Source: Rhizobium sp. ARZ01
GTDB lineage: Bacteria > Pseudomonadota > Alphaproteobacteria > Rhizobiales > Rhizobiaceae
Direction of reading: 5' to 3'
Assembly (NCBI RefSeq): GCF_014851675.1
Contig: NZ_JACVAE010000002.1
Location: 62,001-126,000 of the forward strand
Length of the DNA stretch: 64,000 nucleotides
Part shown: one piece after another, positions 46,282-56,139 of the stretch
Layout of the letters: each line of letters begins with the position of its first letter
How positions within the stretch are numbered: position 1 is the stretch's first letter
Notes under the pieces: generated by a model
Told to the model about the DNA's origin: nothing
Seen by the model: the letters and a program-made list of their open reading frames with translations, nothing else
The model's database searches: none
Made by a program: the position numbers and the translations under genes

Positions 46282-47699
46282 CCCCTTGCCCTCGCACTGC
46301 CGGCACCGTTCGGCTGGTTAGCCGGCGCATTGCGAAGCGCCACTGCCAGATCGGCGAAGGAATCGGCTGCCGGCTTTTCGCCGGGCGTCTGGCGCAGCAC
46401 GTCGTAGATGATGGGAACCTGCCTGATCGCCATGTCGAGATCCGCGTCGCTCCCGGGCCGATAACCGCCGATCAGGCGCAGGTCGCGCGTCTCTTCGTAG
46501 CGGTGGATCAGCGCTTTCAGCCGCGCCACCAATTTTTCCTGATCGGCCGTCCAGGCCTTTCGGGCCAGGCGCGAGATGGACGAGAGCGGATTGATCGGCG
46601 GATAACGCCCCTCGTCGGCCAGGCTGCGCTCCAGCACGATGTGGCCGTCGAGAATGCCGCGCGTCGAATCGGCAATGGGGTCGTTGTGGTTGTCGCCGTC
46701 GACAAGGATCGAGATGATTGCTGTGATCGTGCCCGCGCCCTCCGCACCGGGACCGGCGCGCTCCAGAAGGCGCGGCAGTTCGGTGAACACCGAAGCCGGA
46801 AAGCCGCGCGCGATTGGCGGTTCCCCGGACGCGGTCGCCACCTCGCGAATCGCGTGCGCGAATCGCGTGACGCTGTCGACGATCAAGAGCACGTTGTCGC
46901 CCTGATCACGGAAATGCTCGGCAATTGTTACCGCTGTCAGCGGCGCCATCTTGCGCAGCATCGGGCTCTCGTCGCTGGTTGCAACCACCGCGACCGACTT
47001 CGACATATTGTCGCCAAGCGTGTCCTCGATGAACTCGCGAACCTCGCGGCCTCGCTCACCGACCAGTGCGATCACGACCTTGTCAAAGGCATCTGCCCGC
47101 GCCAGCATCGAAAGCAACGTCGACTTGCCCACGCCGGAGCCGGCGAAAATGCCCAGACGCTGCCCCAGGCAGAGTGGAGCAAAGATATCGATCGCACGAA
47201 CGCCGGTGGAAAAACCTTGTTCGACACGGCGGCGCGTCATCGAAGGCGGCGCCGTATTGGCGATTGATCGACGGACATCGCCCTGCGACAGCGGCCCGAG
47301 ACCATCAATCGGCTCGCCAAGCGCGTTGATCGTTCGGCCGCACCAGGCACCCGTTGGCGCGATGCGGAAAGCGCCCTTGCGGATGACGGTGTCGTGAATG
47401 CCGATCGGTTCGCCCGGTTCGATCGGGCAAACGACAACTGTTTCCGGCTCGACCCGCACCACCTCGCCGAGATGGATGCCCGTTGGGCTGCGATGCGCGA
47501 CGAATTCGCCGAGCCGCACGTGGCGCGACAATCCGCTGACGGTATAATTTCCCGCCGCGATCGTCTGCACATGGCCACCATGCGCGACGGAGAATTCCGG
47601 ATTGGAGTAGCGCCGCACAAGTCCCGCCAGCGCATTGAGCTTGCGGGCACCGTTACTGGCCGCCGGATGGTTTGATCGATCGTCCGCCGTCATGCTCAT
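46278..47699 (-). CDS. fliI: flagellum-specific ATPase FliI
   Basis: 473 aa, F1-beta-like. The P-loop AGSGVGKS is at residues 186-193; VGERGREVREFIEDTL and LLIVDSVTRFAHA are the FliI/YscN signatures. It forms the cytosolic hexamer that helps deliver substrates to FlhA. It lies 6 nt after flgF in transcript order. Confidence 0.97.
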   Translation of the reverse strand: MSMTADDRSNHPAASNGARKLNALAGLVRRYSNPEFSVAHGGHVQTIAAGNYTVSGLSRHVRLGEFVAHRSPTGIHLGEVVRVEPETVVVCPIEPGEPIGIHDTVIRKGAFRIAPTGAWCGRTINALGEPIDGLGPLSQGDVRRSIANTAPPSMTRRRVEQGFSTGVRAIDIFAPLCLGQRLGIFAGSGVGKSTLLSMLARADAFDKVVIALVGERGREVREFIEDTLGDNMSKSVAVVATSDESPMLRKMAPLTAVTIAEHFRDQGDNVLLIVDSVTRFAHAIREVATASGEPPIARGFPASVFTELPRLLERAGPGAEGAGTITAIISILVDGDNHNDPIADSTRGILDGHIVLERSLADEGRYPPINPLSSISRLARKAWTADQEKLVARLKALIHRYEETRDLRLIGGYRPGSDADLDMAIRQVPIIYDVLRQTPGEKPAADSFADLAVALRNAPANQPNGAGSARARG

Positions 47700-47705
47700 T
47701 GGATA

Positions 47706-48431
47706 TTACCGGCTGCCGCCAAGCGTCTTGATCGCGTTGTCGATCGAGGACTCGCTCTGCTGGAGCAGTGAGTTGATGCTTTCGAACGCGCGCGTCACGG
47801 TTATCAGCTGGGTCATCTCGGAAATCGGATTGACGTTCGATTCCTCGACAAATCCCTGCGCCACGCCGACATCGATGCGGTCGACGACCGGTTCAGGCGC
47901 GAGCGTCGGAATGATACCGCTGTTGCCGGCACGGACGAAGCCTGCCGAAAGATCCGCCTGGAACAGGCCGAGTGCGGCTACCGGTTGCCCATTCTGGTTC
48001 AACTGGCCATCGGCACTCAACGTGATTTGACCGGCATTGCCGTCAATCTGGATCGGCGCGCCACCGGCATCGAGGACGGGGTAGCCATTCAGGGTCACGA
48101 GATCACCGTTTTCCGTCAGCGTGAAGCGGCCATCGCGTGTCAGCGTCGGCCCCATGGGAGTCTGGACGGAGAACCAGGCTTCCCCCTTGATCGCGAAGTC
48201 GAGCATCCCCTTCGTCTCGGTCATGCCGCCATTGCGCGTCGAGAGAAACTCGTTGCCCTGGTCCACGAAGGCGATCTTAGCCTTCCCGTTGTTGGCAACG
48301 ACATCGTTGAATTTGATTTCGGTCGCACGGAAGCCGACCGTGTTGGCATTGGCGACGTTGTCGGCGAGCGTCGTCAGGCGACGATCAAGCGCGATCTGGG
48401 ACGAAAGCGAGACGTAAAGCCCGGTCTCCAT
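47706..48431 (-). CDS. flgF: proximal rod protein FlgF
   Basis: 241 aa from ATG 48431, 1 nt after the preceding gene's stop. N-terminus METGLYVSLSSQIALDRRL with LADNVANANTVGFRA and C-terminus VNPISEMTQLITVTRAFESI are FlgF/FlgG-type. FlgF rather than FlgG because the FlgG with its canonical start is in the flgB operon. Confidence 0.92.
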   Translation of the reverse strand: METGLYVSLSSQIALDRRLTTLADNVANANTVGFRATEIKFNDVVANNGKAKIAFVDQGNEFLSTRNGGMTETKGMLDFAIKGEAWFSVQTPMGPTLTRDGRFTLTENGDLVTLNGYPVLDAGGAPIQIDGNAGQITLSADGQLNQNGQPVAALGLFQADLSAGFVRAGNSGIIPTLAPEPVVDRIDVGVAQGFVEESNVNPISEMTQLITVTRAFESINSLLQQSESSIDNAIKTLGGSR

Positions 48432-48432
48432 A

Positions 48433-49212
48433 CTATCGGCCTCCAAGTTTCAGGTTGTTGATGGAAATAAGGAGATCCGTGGAGATCCCGGTCAGGCTCG
48501 TCGGCTGGAATGCGGTCAGCGGATCGTAGGAGCCGGAAGGGTTGCTCAGTTCCCACATCGCCGTGAAGCGTTCGAGGAACTTACCGACCTTCACCGGATC
48601 CTGGAAGTCTGCGAGATCGAGGACGTCCTCGTAGTAGGCCGCCTGCCGATCAACGTCTGTTCCGACGAACTCGTCAGGAAGCTGCAAGGCAGTGCGCACG
48701 ACCTGGGAGATCGCATCGTCAGCAATGATCGAGTAGCCGCTGGTGACCGACGAAGCCATTCGCTCGAAATAGAGCGCAAGCCGCACACCGGTGTTCTCGC
48801 TGCCGGCATCTACCTCAAGCGTCTGGCGATTGTACTTCTCAACGACGCCTTTCTGGGCGCGCTCAAAACTTGTGGCTGCTTGCCCGTGCCGGGCGAAGTT
48901 CAGCGATTCTGCCAGTTCCTTATAGCGGCTGTCAGAAAGCTTGTTGGCAAATGCATCATCGCCGTCGATGCCTTCAGTCAGGACCTTGCGCATGAAGGCC
49001 TTGGCGTAGGCCATGTCCTCGAGGCCATGCGCCTTCATCGCAAAATTGTAGAGGCGGCTGTCGGCGAAGAACTCGTCGATGGATTTCACCGAGCCAATCT
49101 TGGCCAGATAATACTCGCTTTCACGCTTCACGTCCGGCTGTTCCGAGACCCGTTTGAGCGAGGTTGCGAGATCGGCGGTGATCAGTTTGTAACTCGTATA
49201 GGTGGTCGTCAC
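48433..49212 (-). CDS. DUF1217-type flagellar-locus protein
   Basis: 259 aa from GTG 49212 (GGAAT upstream). No signal peptide or membrane helix; mostly helical. The N-terminus (YTSYKLITADLATSLKRVSE) and repeated DEFF/ALGLEDM-like blocks (IDEFFADSRLYNFAMKAHGL) match the DUF1217 family found next to flgF in Rhizobiales. An exported rod-associated or assembly protein would fit, but no function is established. First gene of this-flgF-fliI-membrane protein, divergent from motA. Confidence 0.75.
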   Translation of the reverse strand: MTTTYTSYKLITADLATSLKRVSEQPDVKRESEYYLAKIGSVKSIDEFFADSRLYNFAMKAHGLEDMAYAKAFMRKVLTEGIDGDDAFANKLSDSRYKELAESLNFARHGQAATSFERAQKGVVEKYNRQTLEVDAGSENTGVRLALYFERMASSVTSGYSIIADDAISQVVRTALQLPDEFVGTDVDRQAAYYEDVLDLADFQDPVKVGKFLERFTAMWELSNPSGSYDPLTAFQPTSLTGISTDLLISINNLKLGGR

Positions 49213-49265
49213 GATGGATTCCGCACTTTCCGTTTCGCAAGGGCACAGTGCCCCCCATGCGGCGC

Positions 49266-49290
49266 CAACCTGCCGATCTTTGCTTGCGCG
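49266..49290 (-). promoter_or_regulatory. candidate flagellar operator upstream of the DUF1217-flgF-fliI operon
   Basis: Coding-strand CGCGCAAG with GCAGGTTG at the 13-bp step, 54-78 bp before the GTG. First half matches the fliF site exactly; second half is weaker. Confidence 0.4.
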
Positions 49291-49335
49291 AACCTGTAAC
49301 TGCGACACGATCGGTGAACGACACCGTTACAGCCT

Positions 49336-49360
49336 CACACAAGGCTCGAACTCTATTCAG
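49336..49360 (+). promoter_or_regulatory. candidate flagellar operator upstream of motA
   Basis: Plus-strand CACACAAG followed at the 13-bp step by CTATTCAG, 38-62 bp before motA. It points the opposite way from the DUF1217 copy, so each divergent operon has its own correctly oriented element. Confidence 0.5.
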
Positions 49361-49397
49361 GTAGGGTCGGAATTTTGTCGAGGCTTGTGGGCTTACA

Positions 49398-50270
49398 ATG
49401 AATATTATCATCGGTTTGATCGTCACCTTCGGCTGCGTCCTTGGCGGTTACATGGCTATGGGTGGGCACCTTGAGGTCCTCAACCAGCCGTTCGAACTCC
49501 TGATCATCGGTGGCGCTGGTCTCGGTGGCTTCATCGTCGCCAACAACATGAAAGTCGTCAAAGACACGGGCAAAGCGCTCCTTGAGGCATTCAAGCATAC
49601 GGTGCCAAAGGAACGGCACTATCTCGACACGCTCGGCGTGCTCTACAGCCTCATGCGGGACCTGCGCACGAAATCGCGCAACGAGATCGAGAGCCACATC
49701 GACAACCCGGAAGAATCCTCGATCTTCAAATCGGCCCCAACAGTCCTGCAGAACAAGGAACTGACCACGTTCATCTGCGACTACGTCCGCCTTATCATCA
49801 TCGGCAATGCCCGCTCGCATGAGATCGAGGCCCTGATGGACGAGGAAATCCAGACCATCACGAACGACAAGATGAAGCCGTACTCGGCAATGAGCACTGT
49901 CGCCGACGCACTTCCGGCAATCGGTATCGTTGCCGCCGTTCTCGGCGTGGTCAAGGCGATGGGCGCGATCAACGAATCGCCGGAAATCCTCGGCGGCAAG
50001 ATTGCTGCGGCCCTGGTCGGGACCCTTCTCGGCGTGTTCCTTTCCTATTCCGTCGTCTCGCCGATCGCGACCAACATCAAGTCCGTCCGCGCAAAGCAGA
50101 ACCGTCTCTACATCATCGTCAAGCAGACGCTGCTCGCCTACATGAATGGCTCGGTCCCGCAGGTCGCCCTCGAATACGGTCGCAAAACCATTTCCTCCTA
50201 TGAGCGACCTTCCATTGATGCGGTCGAGCAGGAAATGATGAATCCGCGCGGCGACTCGAAGGCGGCCTAA
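49398..50270 (+). CDS. motA: flagellar stator protein MotA
   Basis: 290 aa with four transmembrane helices (about 2-20, 35-50, 170-190, 200-225). Conserved [20 protein letters not shown] and a charged cytoplasmic loop ([20 protein letters not shown]) that contacts FliG. It forms the MotA5-MotB2 proton channel. First gene of motA-fliM-fliN-fliG; fliM begins immediately after its stop. Confidence 0.97.
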   Translation: MNIIIGLIVTFGCVLGGYMAMGGHLEVLNQPFELLIIGGAGLGGFIVANNMKVVKDTGKALLEAFKHTVPKERHYLDTLGVLYSLMRDLRTKSRNEIESHIDNPEESSIFKSAPTVLQNKELTTFICDYVRLIIIGNARSHEIEALMDEEIQTITNDKMKPYSAMSTVADALPAIGIVAAVLGVVKAMGAINESPEILGGKIAAALVGTLLGVFLSYSVVSPIATNIKSVRAKQNRLYIIVKQTLLAYMNGSVPQVALEYGRKTISSYERPSIDAVEQEMMNPRGDSKAA

Positions 50271-51221
50271 ATGAGCGGGAACGACATGACAGCGTCCAAA
50301 AAACCGAAACACGACCCCATCGTCCTCGCCCGCCTTACCGGCCAGCTCGGCGACAGGGAAACCATCTCGAAGCGTTGCGCCGCACTCGGGGACGTAATCG
50401 CCGAGTTCCTGCCTGACGTCTTCGCCAGCGAGCTCGGGTTCGAGATCGCTGTTTCCTATGCTGGTTACGAAGTCGGTCGTTACGGCCAGCTGATTTCCGG
50501 CCTCGGAGGCGCGATGGCGCTTGCCGATTGCGAACTTCGCAACTGGAGCGACCAGTACGCCGTCGTTTGCGACAGCCCCTTCATCGTCACGCTCGTAGAG
50601 AACATGCTCGGCGCGGTGAGCGACTCGATCGAGGAGCCCGAGCCGCGGCCGCTGTCACGGATCGAGCTTGATGTCGCTGCCATGGTCTTTGACCGGATCT
50701 CCGGCGTACTCAAAACCGCCGTCAGCGACGGCAACGGCTACGAGCCGGTGGTTGGTCTTGCTTACAATGTTGAAGGCCGCAAGACCCCGGAGAATGGCTC
50801 CGAGGACACTTTTGCCGCGATGGTGGAAATGTCCGTCGGCATCGGTCCAGTGCTATCGAGCTTCTACATTGTCATCCCACAATACGTTCTGTTGAAATCG
50901 ACGATCACCGCGCCCAAGCCAGCCAATGCGGTCAAGTCCCGCAAAGACTGGAGCGAGCAGCTCAGCGAACAAGTGCGGCGCTCGAAAGTGACGCTGCAGG
51001 CCCGCATCCACCTGGAGCGCCAAACATTGGACACTGTAAGCCGCCTGCAGGCCGGCGATATCATCCCTTTCCAGGACGCAAGCGACGTTCGCGTCGATGT
51101 CACCGCCAACGGCAACAAGCTCTATATCTGCGAGTTCGGGCGGGCCGGTGCGCGTTACACGGTTCGCGTGAAGGATACTTACGGCTCGGAGGACGAGCTG
51201 CTGCAACACATCGTCGGATAG
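50271..51221 (+). CDS. fliM: flagellar motor switch protein FliM
   Basis: 316 aa. It is recognisable as FliM by its middle CheC-like region (ISRIELDVAAMVF-type segment SRIELDVAAMVFDRISGVLK) and C-terminal SpoA domain (LHLERQTLDTVSRLQAGDII-like HLERQTLDTVSRLQAGDIIP). The N-terminal CheY-binding motif of enterobacterial FliM (LSQxEID) is not obvious here. It forms the C ring with FliG and FliN and binds CheY-P. The start abuts the motA stop. Confidence 0.88.
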   Translation: MSGNDMTASKKPKHDPIVLARLTGQLGDRETISKRCAALGDVIAEFLPDVFASELGFEIAVSYAGYEVGRYGQLISGLGGAMALADCELRNWSDQYAVVCDSPFIVTLVENMLGAVSDSIEEPEPRPLSRIELDVAAMVFDRISGVLKTAVSDGNGYEPVVGLAYNVEGRKTPENGSEDTFAAMVEMSVGIGPVLSSFYIVIPQYVLLKSTITAPKPANAVKSRKDWSEQLSEQVRRSKVTLQARIHLERQTLDTVSRLQAGDIIPFQDASDVRVDVTANGNKLYICEFGRAGARYTVRVKDTYGSEDELLQHIVG

Positions 51222-51272
51222 CACCAGCCGGGCAGCATGCCTCGGGCAAGATTAAGATGGAATAGTGATCAC

Positions 51273-51869
51273 ATGGCACCGAAAAAAGCACCCCTCGCAG
51301 ACGACCTTGCGTCAACCATCAACGCCAACGACGCCGAACTCGAACAGGCGATCGACGACCTGCGCGGCGTCCTTCAGCAGGATGCATCCGGCGCACCCGC
51401 GACCGACTTCGGCATGGACTTTCCGCAAGCCGAGGAGAGCGATCCACTTGCAGCCTTTGGCGGGGACTTCGGCTCCGACACGACCGTCAGCGGGTTCGGC
51501 GGAGACTTCGGCGCCGCAGAAACGGCATCCTTCGAAGACACCAGCTTTGCCGGCAGCGACTTCGGCGGTGAGGAATTCGAGAATGCGGCGACGCCGCGGC
51601 CGGGGAGCGCCATGGAGGCCAACCTCGACCTGATCATGGACATCCCGATCGACCTGCAGATTGTCCTTGGCTCGTCACAAATGCCGGTCTCTGGATTGAT
51701 GAACCTCACGGAGGGAGCGACGATCGCACTCGATCGCCGCATCGGCGAACCGGTAGAGGTCATGGTCAACGGCCGCACCATCGGCCGCGGCGAAATCACC
51801 ATCCTCGAAAACGACGACACCCGCTTCGGGGTGAAGCTGATCGAGGTCAAGAGCACTTCCAAGATCTGA
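51273..51869 (+). CDS. fliN: flagellar motor switch protein FliN
   Basis: 198 aa from ATG 51273. A low-complexity Gly/Phe/Asp-rich N-terminal extension (repeats like FGGDFG, about residues 45-100) precedes the SpoA domain ([40 protein letters not shown]). The extension makes it longer than enterobacterial FliN (about 137 aa). It is a component of the C ring. Confidence 0.95.
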   Translation: MAPKKAPLADDLASTINANDAELEQAIDDLRGVLQQDASGAPATDFGMDFPQAEESDPLAAFGGDFGSDTTVSGFGGDFGAAETASFEDTSFAGSDFGGEEFENAATPRPGSAMEANLDLIMDIPIDLQIVLGSSQMPVSGLMNLTEGATIALDRRIGEPVEVMVNGRTIGRGEITILENDDTRFGVKLIEVKSTSKI

Positions 51870-51896
51870 TACCGGTTGAGGTTTCAGGAGGCATCC

Positions 51897-52931
51897 ATGA
51901 TGGATTTCGACAATTTCGGCAGTACCGCCGTCGGCGCGCCGCTCAAGCCGGTGGACAAGGCAGCTGCGGTCCTTCTTGCAATGGGCAAGCCGGTTGCGGG
52001 CAAACTTCTCAAGTTCTTCACGCAAGGCGAGCTTCAAGGCATCATCGCGGCGGCACAGAACCTGCGCCAGATCCCACCGCAGGAGTTGCTCGAACTCGTC
52101 AACGAATTCGAAGATCTCTTTACCGAAGGCGCTGGCCTGATGGACAACGCCAAGATGATGGAGAGCATCCTCGAGGAAGGCCTGACGCCCGACGAGGTCG
52201 ATGGCCTGCTCGGCCGCCGGACGGCCTTCCAGGCTTATGAGACGACCATCTGGGACCGCCTGCAGGATGCCGATGCGATCTTCATCAGCCGGTTCCTGTT
52301 GAAAGAGCATCCGCAGACGATCGCTTACATTCTGTCGATGATGCCGTCTGCATTCGGCGCCAAAGTGCTGCTAGAAGTGCCGGAAGAAATCCGCGCCGAT
52401 ATCATCAACCGGACTGTGAACCTGAAAGAGGCAAGCCCCAAGGCGGCAGCCATTATCGAGAACCGCGTTCTCGAAATGATGGATGCCTTCGAGGCCGAGC
52501 GCAATTCGCCCGGCTCGAACAAGGTCGCCGAAATGATGAACGAGCTGGAGAAGAATCAGGTCGACGAACTGCTCGCCTCGCTGGAGACGATCAGCACCGC
52601 CTCCGTCAAGAAGGTGCGACCGAAGATCTTCCTGTTCGAGGATCTGCTCATCATGCCGCAGGCAAGTCGCGTGTCGCTCTTCAACGACGTTGCAGGGGAC
52701 ATCATCACGGCCGCCCTGCGCGGCACGTCGATGGAACTGCGCGAGGCCGTCCTGTCTTCGATCGGTGCTCGCCAGCGCCGCATGATCGAGTCCGATCTCG
52801 CCTCCGGCGATCTGGGCAAACCACGCGAAGTGGCGATCGCCCGCCGCTCGATCACGCAGGAAGCGATCCGCCTGGCCGCAGCCGGCCAGATTCAGTTGAA
52901 AGAGAAGGACGAGACGCAGGCTGCCGCCTGA
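51897..52931 (+). CDS. fliG: flagellar motor switch protein FliG
   Basis: 344 aa from ATG 51897, directly behind AGGAGG; the longer reading from 51876 has no such site. Armadillo-like middle and C-terminal domains with the torque helix (FLFEDLLIMPQASRVSLFND) and charged residues facing MotA. It couples stator torque to the MS ring. Last of motA-fliM-fliN-fliG, followed by a terminator. Confidence 0.96.
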   Translation: MMDFDNFGSTAVGAPLKPVDKAAAVLLAMGKPVAGKLLKFFTQGELQGIIAAAQNLRQIPPQELLELVNEFEDLFTEGAGLMDNAKMMESILEEGLTPDEVDGLLGRRTAFQAYETTIWDRLQDADAIFISRFLLKEHPQTIAYILSMMPSAFGAKVLLEVPEEIRADIINRTVNLKEASPKAAAIIENRVLEMMDAFEAERNSPGSNKVAEMMNELEKNQVDELLASLETISTASVKKVRPKIFLFEDLLIMPQASRVSLFNDVAGDIITAALRGTSMELREAVLSSIGARQRRMIESDLASGDLGKPREVAIARRSITQEAIRLAAAGQIQLKEKDETQAAA

Positions 52932-52970
52932 ACCAGCTTGACTCTCCTTCCCACAGGATTGACCGTTTAG

Positions 52971-53005
52971 AGGACCCGATTCTCCTGGAGAACCGGGTCC
53001 TTTTT
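52971..53005 (+). terminator. terminator after fliG
   Basis: Stem AGGACCCG (52971-52978) with CGGGTCCT (52994-53001), extended by inner pairs, followed by TTTTT. It separates the motA operon from flhB. Confidence 0.9.
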
Positions 53006-53076
53006 CATGGGCCGATGCCGGTGCGGGGCGACCGCGCCAGGCCTGATCGGCCACGCAAGCTTCGGGAGTGATGTCC

Positions 53077-54168
53077 ATGGCCGATGGCGAGGACAAGGAT
53101 AGTAAAACAGAAGCCCCTTCCGAGAAAAAAATTCGCGACGCGGCAGAGAAGGGAAACACGCCATTTGCACGCGAAGTTCCCGTCTTTGCCTCGACGATTG
53201 CGATCTATGTGTTCCTCGTATTCTTCCTGCCAGGCGGAATCTCGCGAATCGCCGAATCGCTGCGCGACCTCTTCGAGCAGCCCGAAGCCTGGGACCTGGA
53301 GACGAGCGGAGACGTCGTGGCGCTGTTTCGCCATCTTGTCTGGGAGGCCGGTGCACTGCTCATGCCGGCGCTCATCATGATGATGGTGTTCGGGCTCTCC
53401 GCCTCGATCCTGCAGAACATGCCAAGCCCGGTGCTTGAGCGCGTACGTCCGCAAATATCGCGCCTCTCGCCCATAAAGGGATTCGGCCGCATGTTCGGCA
53501 AGCAGGGTCTCGTCGAGTTCGGCAAATCGTTCATAAAGGTCGGCGTTGTCTCAGTCGTCGTCGTTTTCGTCCTGTGGGACGACTATTTCGCCACGCTCAA
53601 CGCCATGTTCACCGATCCATCGGCGATCTTCCCGATCCTGGCGAAGGAAGCCCACAAGATCTTGATCATCATCCTGTTTGCCACTGCCGCGATCGCCGCT
53701 CTCGATTTCGCTTGGACGCGCCACCATTGGTACTCCGAACTGCGCATGACCAAACAGGAAGTCAAGGAAGAGCACAAGCAGGCGCAGGGCGACCCAATCG
53801 TCAAGAGCCGCCTTCGATCGATCCAGCGCGACCGTGCCCGCAAGCGGATGATCGCCGCCGTGCCGCGCGCGACCCTTGTAATCGCCAATCCTACCCACTT
53901 TGCCGTGGCGCTGCGCTATGTGCGCGAGGAGCAGGACGCACCCATCGTGGTCGCCAAGGGCCAGGATCTGGTAGCCCTCAAAATCCGCGAACTCGCTGAA
54001 CAGAACGGTATTCCCGTTTTTGAAGACCCACCGCTTGCACGCTCCATGTTTGCGCAAGTCTCGATCGATAGTGTCATTCCGCCGGTGTTTTACAAAGCCG
54101 TGGCGGAGCTGATTCACCGGGTCTACCAAGCTTCGCCCCAGATGAGACGGGTAAACGAGATCCGATGA
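53077..54168 (+). CDS. flhB: flagellar export switch protein FlhB
   Basis: 363 aa from ATG 53077 (GGGAG at about 8 nt). The N-terminus [21 protein letters not shown] is canonical; four transmembrane segments follow, then the cytoplasmic domain with the autocleavage site NPTH at residues 271-274. Cleavage and contact with FliK switch export from hook to filament proteins. It overlaps the next gene by 4 nt. Confidence 0.97.
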   Translation: MADGEDKDSKTEAPSEKKIRDAAEKGNTPFAREVPVFASTIAIYVFLVFFLPGGISRIAESLRDLFEQPEAWDLETSGDVVALFRHLVWEAGALLMPALIMMMVFGLSASILQNMPSPVLERVRPQISRLSPIKGFGRMFGKQGLVEFGKSFIKVGVVSVVVVFVLWDDYFATLNAMFTDPSAIFPILAKEAHKILIIILFATAAIAALDFAWTRHHWYSELRMTKQEVKEEHKQAQGDPIVKSRLRSIQRDRARKRMIAAVPRATLVIANPTHFAVALRYVREEQDAPIVVAKGQDLVALKIRELAEQNGIPVFEDPPLARSMFAQVSIDSVIPPVFYKAVAELIHRVYQASPQMRRVNEIR

Positions 54169-54620
54169 GAAAATGCTCCTATTCTGCCCAGCGCGAGAGG
54201 ATTGTAGCCGAAGCCATTGGGCCGGTTGCGTCGGAACTGCGGTTGCTTGACGCGGCCGATCTCGTATCGCTGCTGCGCTTCGAATGTTACGGAAACCTGG
54301 CCGATCTCGTGGCATCGGCCGCTGAACTGTACTTCCTGCCCGGCACCGTGGTCTTCGGTGCCGGCGGCGACTACAAGCTTGATTGGGGCGGCGAACCCGA
54401 AGTGACGCTCGACCTCGAACTGCGTCCGCAGGGCGTGATCGTCTATGCCCGACTACATCTCGGCAACGAGCATGCGGGGATCGAAATCACCCATGTGGCC
54501 TTCGATAATCCAGCCGCCGCCCCTGAAGACAACACCGCGTTGCTTGCGGCGAGCCTCAAGGACGCGCAATTCAAGCGGATGGCACCACCTTCGCTGGACG
54601 CTATGGACGCGGCGGCATAA
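54165..54620 (+). CDS. small unknown protein translationally coupled to flhB
   Basis: 151 aa, soluble. ATG 54165 overlaps the flhB stop as ATGA, so it is co-translated. The N-terminus is helical ([20 protein letters not shown]), the middle beta-rich ([20 protein letters not shown]). No catalytic motif or signal peptide is recognised. Tight coupling to flhB suggests an export-related role, but nothing in the sequence shows what it does. Confidence 0.7.
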   Translation: MRKCSYSAQRERIVAEAIGPVASELRLLDAADLVSLLRFECYGNLADLVASAAELYFLPGTVVFGAGGDYKLDWGGEPEVTLDLELRPQGVIVYARLHLGNEHAGIEITHVAFDNPAAAPEDNTALLAASLKDAQFKRMAPPSLDAMDAAA

Positions 54621-54634
54621 AGCGGGGAATTGCG

Positions 54635-54666
54635 CCGCCTCGGCTCATCGGATGTAGCCGAGGCGG
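54635..54666. terminator. shared hairpin between the flhB unit and visR
   Basis: 11-bp perfect stem CCGCCTCGGCT (54635-54645) with 54656-54666, 10-nt loop. It spans the visR stop codon and lies 15 nt after the stop of the gene following flhB. On the plus strand it is followed by ATTGCTTTTG. Probably bidirectional. Confidence 0.65.
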
Positions 54667-55388
54667 ATTGCTTTTGCGATAGCTTGGATGCGATTGACAG
54701 CGTCGAGCTTGGCCGTCGCCGTCCCGAGATAGGCGTTCACGGTATGAACCGACAGGCCCATCTTCTCGGCGATCGTTTCGCTGATGCAGCCGTCGCCTGC
54801 CATCTGCAGGCAGGCGATCTCGCGATCATTAAGCGCTTCGGCCGGTAGCATCCGCTTCTCATCCGCGCCCAGCAGCTCGATCATGACCTGGGTGGCACGC
54901 ATGTGCATGTCAAGCACGACATCATCACCGAGATCCAGGAGATCACCTGTGAAGACAACGAAACCATTGCCGCCAGACCCCAGACGGACCGGAAAGGCGA
55001 TGCCGGAGACGGGATAACGCTGTGACGTGAAACGCTCGGTGAAAAGAGGAATCTCTGCCGCTTGGCCCCGATCGGTTTCGGCGCCTTCCCAAACAACCGG
55101 CAACGTGGAGGCTTCAAGATGGGTTATCAGCCCCGCACCATACTCCTCAAGCAGAGAGCAGGCCTGGTGTTCCGCCTGGTCGGCCCAGTTGCTGAGCGCA
55201 CAGGCCAAGCGCCTGGCCGAAGGAAGTCCCTGACCGCGGATGCGGAAGACAGCGAAGTTTTTTGCGCCAATCATCTTCTGCATGTGCAGAAGCGCGGTCA
55301 CGGTATCAGTCGTCCGTTGCGGCTTGGAAAGCTTGCCAATCCGGATTTCCGGATTGGCAGAAGCGGCTTGGGAGAGCTGAATTTCCAT
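54645..55388 (-). CDS. visR: LuxR-family motility regulator VisR
   Basis: 247 aa. A GAF-like/autoinducer-binding-type N-terminal domain and a C-terminal LuxR helix-turn-helix (LNDREIACLQMAGDGCISET, then LSVHTVNAYLGTATAKL). In S. meliloti VisN and VisR form a heterodimer at the top of the motility hierarchy, activating rem. It follows visN by 10 nt. Confidence 0.93.
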   Translation of the reverse strand: MEIQLSQAASANPEIRIGKLSKPQRTTDTVTALLHMQKMIGAKNFAVFRIRGQGLPSARRLACALSNWADQAEHQACSLLEEYGAGLITHLEASTLPVVWEGAETDRGQAAEIPLFTERFTSQRYPVSGIAFPVRLGSGGNGFVVFTGDLLDLGDDVVLDMHMRATQVMIELLGADEKRMLPAEALNDREIACLQMAGDGCISETIAEKMGLSVHTVNAYLGTATAKLDAVNRIQAIAKAIRLGYIR

Positions 55389-55398
55389 TGCGCCCCCT

Positions 55399-56139
55399 TC
55401 AGACGAGATTGTTTCGTACCGCCCAGGCGATCGCTTCGGAGCGCGTTTTGGTCGCGGTCTTTCGCATTACGCTGGCGATGTAGTTGTTGATCGTATTGCG
55501 GGAAATGCCGAGAATCACCGCAATCTCGTCGCTGGTCTTACCCTCGGCGATCCAATAGAGGCACTCGATCTCGCGATCAGTCAGGTCTGACTCGCGTTCC
55601 TGTCGCTTCGACGGCCGACAGCAGACGCTGGCAAAATAGCCGGTTAACAGGCCTATATCGCGAAGCTTGCTCTGAGAGAGGATGAAATGCTCTGGAAAGA
55701 GCAGTAGCAACGTCATCCGCACCTGCCCGGCATTGAGCGTAATGGCGCAATACTCCCGGCCGACGCCGTCGGGAACCGCGACATCGTCGGGAAACTGCGA
55801 AAAGTTCGGCTGCATCAGGTTGCAGCTTCGATCGAACTCGCTCATGCGAGAATGTCCCGCGTCGACGGAGCCGGTAAGGCCGCGCACCATGTCGAAAGGC
55901 CAATCCGATGCGACGACAAATCCGATGTCCGTGTTGAAGGACAAATCATGACGGACGAGAAGGTAATGGGAGGCGCTGACATACTGGGTGAGCGCCCGCA
56001 GGCCCGCCGGAAGGCTAGTCCGATCTGCACAGCGTCGGAGTTGGTGAACCAGAAGTTCCCGCGCACTCTTTCGCTCATTGGCGATCGCTGAGAATCCATA
56101 GGACTCCCGGAGCGTTACATCCGCTCGGATCGTATCCAT
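55399..56139 (-). CDS. visN: LuxR-family motility regulator VisN
   Basis: 246 aa from ATG 56139 (GGGGG about 6 nt upstream). N-terminal ligand-type domain, and a C-terminal LuxR domain (LTDREIECLYWIAEGKTSDE, ISRNTINNYIASVMRKTATK). Partner of VisR. First gene of visN-visR, with a long upstream region containing several hairpins. Confidence 0.93.
   Translation of the reverse strand: MDTIRADVTLRESYGFSAIANERKSARELLVHQLRRCADRTSLPAGLRALTQYVSASHYLLVRHDLSFNTDIGFVVASDWPFDMVRGLTGSVDAGHSRMSEFDRSCNLMQPNFSQFPDDVAVPDGVGREYCAITLNAGQVRMTLLLLFPEHFILSQSKLRDIGLLTGYFASVCCRPSKRQERESDLTDREIECLYWIAEGKTSDEIAVILGISRNTINNYIASVMRKTATKTRSEAIAWAVRNNLV

Noticed and set aside
51237..51272. Upstream start for fliN at 51237
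   Set aside because: The extra residues ([11 protein letters not shown]) do not look like FliN and ATG 51273 gives [11 protein letters not shown] with a GGAAT upstream.
53051..53070. CAAG-containing sequence (CCACGCAAGCTT) upstream of flhB as another operator copy
   Set aside because: It has the CAAG half in the right orientation, but no CTA at 13 bp and it overlaps the ribosome-binding site, so it cannot be a usual upstream activator site.
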